NCBI RefSeq assembly: GCF_014395225.1
Contig: NZ_CP060723.1
Span: 1,860,001-1,924,000, forward strand
Direction: 5' to 3'
Origin: Pedobacter roseus
GTDB taxonomy: Bacteria > Bacteroidota > Bacteroidia > Sphingobacteriales > Sphingobacteriaceae
Length of the DNA stretch: 64,000 bases
Shown in pieces: positions 61,043 through 64,000 of the stretch; position 1 is the stretch's first letter; every line of letters begins with the position of its first letter. A program made the translations under genes and the position numbers. Under the pieces are notes generated by a model, which was not told the DNA's origin, did no database searches, and saw only the letters and a program-made list of their open reading frames with translations.

Positions 61043-63499
61043 ATGGGGCAAAATAATAGTCCTTCTTTGGACACACTCAGGGCGTTTGAAACAGCACCTG
61101 CTATGTTTATGATCTTATCTCCAAATCTGTATATCCTTACAGCAAGTGATCTTTTTCTGGAGGCTACCGGAACGCGGAGAGATACAATTGCCGGTAGTTA
61201 TATCTTTGATGCCTTTCCAGGTAATCCGGATTTGGAAGGCGCAGATGGGGTCAAAAATATTTTATCTTCGCTCAGGAAAGTGATAGCTACGGGAAAGCAG
61301 CATGCTATGCCGGTACAGCGTTACGATGTTCCTGACCGTTCGATTCCGGGAACTTTCATCGTACGCTACTGGGAACCCCTGCACGTACCCGTGTTTGATG
61401 ATACCGGGTCACTTTCCTATATCATACAGTCGGTAAAAAACGTTACCGGGGAGATCATGAGCCGGGCCGAAGCAAAACAGAGCCGTGCTGACAGGGAGGA
61501 AAGTTTAAGGGAACTGGATTTAGTAAACAGGCGTCTTAGTGCTGCACATGATACCCTGCAGGTGATGAACCTTTCACTCGAATCGGAGGTGGCGAAACGT
61601 ACGCTCGAGCTTGAACAGAGTGAACGCAAATACAGGAATCTTATTGAGCATAGTCCGGTAGCCATGCAGGTATTCAGGGGAGAAGATATGACTTTTGAGA
61701 TCGTTAACGATTCGATGCTCAGGTTTCTGGGTAAGGACCGTGATATTATCGGAAAAACACTTTTTCAGGGTGTGCCTGAAATAATAGGTCAGCCTGTTGT
61801 TGATGTCCTGTATGGGGTTTACAGGACAGGAAAACCCCTGGAACTACATGGGGAAAAAGTAATTCTTGAGCGCAATGGCATAAGTGAAACAGGATATTAC
61901 GATGTGATTTATCGCGCCCTTTACGATGATGGTGAAGTGACAGGAGTACTCGGGATTGCAATTGATGTTACCCCGCAGATTCTTGCACAACAGGCTATTT
62001 TGGAGAGTGAAGAGCGTTTTCGGAATATGGCGGAAGGTAGCGATATATTTATATCGCTAACAGATGAGCATGGGGCGCTCGAATATCTCAATGCCTCCTG
62101 GGCAGATATGACAGGTTGGGCACGTGATAACTTAAAGCAGCTTAGCTGGGATGAATTTGTCCATCCCGATGATAGGAAAGCGGTTACGGCAAAGTTCCTT
62201 CATGGACTTGAAAACAAACAGGAGTTTACAAATGAATTCAGACTGCAGAACAAAGAAAATGAATACCGGTGGCTCAGGATAAAGGGAATACCCAGATTTG
62301 ACAGTACACAGTCTTTTAACGGATTCATATTTTCTGGAATAGATGTAACTGAGGAGAAACAGCGCTTGCTGGAAATCGAGTATATCAATAAGGCACTTAT
62401 ATTTTCCAATGAACAGCTTTCAGATGCAAATCTGAAATTATTGGAAAGTGAAGAAAATCTTAAAACGGCCTTTGATGCGGGCGGATTGGGAAGCTGTAGC
62501 CTTGACCTAAAGACAGGAAGGGCGGAGATGTCACCCACATACCGGCACCTTTACGGACTTCCCCAGCAAGGTGATATTTCATGGGGAATGTTACTAGACT
62601 CAGTAGAACCAGAGTTTTTAAATGAAGTAAACCTCGTCCTGGAAAATGCCATTAATCATGGAGCTCCAGTAGATAGCACCTATGCTATACGCAACCTTTC
62701 CACAGGTGAGCGGCGGTGGATGCGCGTTGTTGGTAAAGTTTATCAGGGTGCTGATGGAGTGAACGAAAGGATATATGCCGTTGTTATGGACGTAACCTCG
62801 CAGAAAGAGGATGAGATCCGGAAAAATGATTTTATCGCCATGGTAAGCCACGAACTAAAGACCCCACTTACTTCGATATCGGGTTATGTTCAGCTTCTTG
62901 ACCTTAAAACGAGGCAAGGCAGCAGCTATGATGGAAAACCTGTTCTGGATAAAATACAGACCCAGCTTAAAAAAATGACCACCATGATTAATGGTTTTTT
63001 GAGTATATCGCGACTTGAATCTGGAAAAATACAACTGGCCAGGAAAAAGTTTGATATCGCAGATATTACTTCCCGGCTTGTGGAAGAATACCATACCCTG
63101 GTTTCAACGCACAGTTTTGTTTTTAATCATTGTACAGCCACCCTGGTTCACGCTGATGAAGACAAGATTGAACATGTAATTAACAACCTCTTGAGTAATG
63201 CAGTAAAATATTCTCCATCCGGCACCTCAATTGAAATCAACTGCACTTTAAAAGGAGATCTGGTTGTGCTGAGTGTAAAAGATAATGGCATGGGAATCCA
63301 TGCCCATGATGTACCAAGGCTTTTTGAACGTTATTACAGGGTGCAGAGTTTACAAACAAGTACCATTGCGGGGTTCGGCATCGGATTATACCTGTGTGCC
63401 GAGATCATTCACAGGCATAGTGGGAAAATATGGGTTGAAAGTGAACTGGATCAAGGTTCAACATTTTATTTTAGTCTTCCTATTGCCAATGGTGAGTAA
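61043..63499 (+). CDS. PAS-domain sensor histidine kinase (soluble)
   Basis: 818 residues and no membrane segments. A first PAS-like domain (about 10-130) is followed by a short coiled coil (140-190) and three more PAS domains (about 195-310, 325-440, 470-585; for example LEYLNASWADMTGWA and the C-terminal caps EEKQRLLE). A HisKA domain has the phospho-acceptor His603 in MVSHELKTPL. The HATPase domain has N-box INNLLSNAVKYSP, G1 VKDNGMGI and G2 GFGIGLYLCAEIIHRHSG. It senses a cytosolic signal and phosphorylates a response regulator that is not adjacent. It is an orphan kinase by position. Confidence 0.95.
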   Translation: MGQNNSPSLDTLRAFETAPAMFMILSPNLYILTASDLFLEATGTRRDTIAGSYIFDAFPGNPDLEGADGVKNILSSLRKVIATGKQHAMPVQRYDVPDRSIPGTFIVRYWEPLHVPVFDDTGSLSYIIQSVKNVTGEIMSRAEAKQSRADREESLRELDLVNRRLSAAHDTLQVMNLSLESEVAKRTLELEQSERKYRNLIEHSPVAMQVFRGEDMTFEIVNDSMLRFLGKDRDIIGKTLFQGVPEIIGQPVVDVLYGVYRTGKPLELHGEKVILERNGISETGYYDVIYRALYDDGEVTGVLGIAIDVTPQILAQQAILESEERFRNMAEGSDIFISLTDEHGALEYLNASWADMTGWARDNLKQLSWDEFVHPDDRKAVTAKFLHGLENKQEFTNEFRLQNKENEYRWLRIKGIPRFDSTQSFNGFIFSGIDVTEEKQRLLEIEYINKALIFSNEQLSDANLKLLESEENLKTAFDAGGLGSCSLDLKTGRAEMSPTYRHLYGLPQQGDISWGMLLDSVEPEFLNEVNLVLENAINHGAPVDSTYAIRNLSTGERRWMRVVGKVYQGADGVNERIYAVVMDVTSQKEDEIRKNDFIAMVSHELKTPLTSISGYVQLLDLKTRQGSSYDGKPVLDKIQTQLKKMTTMINGFLSISRLESGKIQLARKKFDIADITSRLVEEYHTLVSTHSFVFNHCTATLVHADEDKIEHVINNLLSNAVKYSPSGTSIEINCTLKGDLVVLSVKDNGMGIHAHDVPRLFERYYRVQSLQTSTIAGFGIGLYLCAEIIHRHSGKIWVESELDQGSTFYFSLPIANGE

Positions 63500-63560
63500 G
63501 CGTGATAGCATACAGGGCCGGAATTGTTGGAAAACAAATTTAAATAGAAAGCAGGATAGA

Positions 63561-63659
63561 AAAAGCCATACCCCGCCAAATAGATGTTGAGGGGATGTAT
63601 CCCTTTCAAATGTTTTTTTAGTCTGAATGCTGATTATCATAATCAGGTATGGCTTTTAT
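63561..63659. repeat. Nested inverted repeats (long stem with inner palindrome)
   Basis: The outer arms AAAAGCCATACC (63561) and GGTATGGCTTTTA (63646) are about 75 bases apart. Inside, before the right arm, is the palindrome CTGATTATCATAATCAG. It may be a transcript-end structure of the kinase gene or a small mobile repeat. The rest of 63500-63946 holds no gene I can support. Confidence 0.5.
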
Positions 63660-63946
63660 AATTTTACTTAAACTTTTTTTGCTTGCGAATATTTGTTGAC
63701 AGGCTTTATAATATAAACTATGTTTCGGTAAAACCGGTCTATATTGTATATGGATAAACCGGGAGAGATTGACCACACTTCTCTGGAAAAAAAACACAAA
63801 ACACTGTAAGTCATTATGTTAAGTGTTGTTTAGGTAGGTCAAATAAATTCTTTTGTTATTAATGCAACCTCTAATCAATTCTTATCGTCTTTCCTGCAAA
63901 CATTAAACAGATATGTCCTGGCAGTACCAAACAAATTTTAAAACGA

Positions 63947-64000
63947 TGAAAAAAACCACTTACCTTTTTATTTTTACCCTTTGCGTTTTATGTAGTTCCT
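63947..64000 (+). CDS. Start of an exported protein (cut by the window edge)
   Basis: The ATG at 63947 begins MKKTTYLFIFTLCVLCSS, a clear signal-peptide start with a cysteine that could belong to a lipobox. Only 18 codons are in the window, so nothing more can be said. Confidence 0.6.

Overview
The window looks like Bacteroidota chromosome, most likely Sphingobacteriales (Pedobacter/Mucilaginibacter-like). The markers are a GLPGLI-family protein, a CarboxypepD_reg/TonB-type outer-membrane receptor, an RteC relative, signal peptides ending in Gln, an XAC2610-type secreted protein, and few clear Shine-Dalgarno sequences. There is no rRNA or tRNA from which to place it more closely.

Region 1 (1-26570) is a large non-ribosomal peptide gene cluster, cut by the left window edge. 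Two synthetase genes are translationally coupled by an ATGA overlap: the 3' end of one (A-PCP-E, 1-2287) and a three-module enzyme (C-A-PCP-E / C-A-PCP / C-A-PCP, 2284-13053). Modules 1 and 3 of the second gene carry an asparagine-like A-domain code (DLTKIGEVGK as I read it), so the segment is probably ...D-Val?-D-Asn-X-Asn.... Behind them, co-directional and much more AT-rich, lie a GT20 (trehalose-phosphate-synthase-like) glycosyltransferase, a GT2 glycosyltransferase, a SAM methyltransferase, a free-standing condensation domain, a type II thioesterase, an Sfp-type PPTase, a CmlA-type di-iron beta-hydroxylase, an ABC exporter, a cytosolic NodB-type deacetylase, a GT51 peptidoglycan glycosyltransferase and an APS kinase. 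Together they suggest a hydroxylated, glycosylated and possibly sulfated peptide. The GT51 enzyme is a candidate self-protection gene. I consider this cluster the main find.

Region 2 (27322-32487): an XRE regulator faces two paralogous small exported proteins, then a GLPGLI protein, a TonB-type receptor and a small ORF. This may be a secreted-peptide/outer-membrane module. Region 3 (32488-39205): IS21-like terminal repeats, a RES-domain gene with an (AT)n tract at its start, and a two-ATPase operon (wHTH ATPase plus ATPase-TPR) headed by a large inverted repeat. Region 4 (39423-46417): secreted proteins (S41 peptidase-like; a minus-strand operon with a lipoprotein carrying a permuted NlpC/P60-like domain, a small protein, an OM-barrel protein and a zinc peptidase). 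Region 5 (46466-54717): a Crp/Fnr regulator, a truncated RteC gene, a DUF2971 + HNH-like pair, a HEPN protein and a gene split by an intact IS3-family element. It resembles the wreck of an integrated element or defence island. Region 6 (54838-64000): housekeeping-like genes (SnoaL-like, AraC, XAC2610-like, DUF92, phosphoketolase, PAS histidine kinase, start of an exported protein).

One caution applies throughout. At least eight genes or gene segments are broken by apparent single-base deletions, nearly all in G/C or A/T runs, and correcting one base restores good proteins each time. This is the signature of homopolymer errors in a long-read assembly. I therefore annotate these genes as joined and mark where each break lies.
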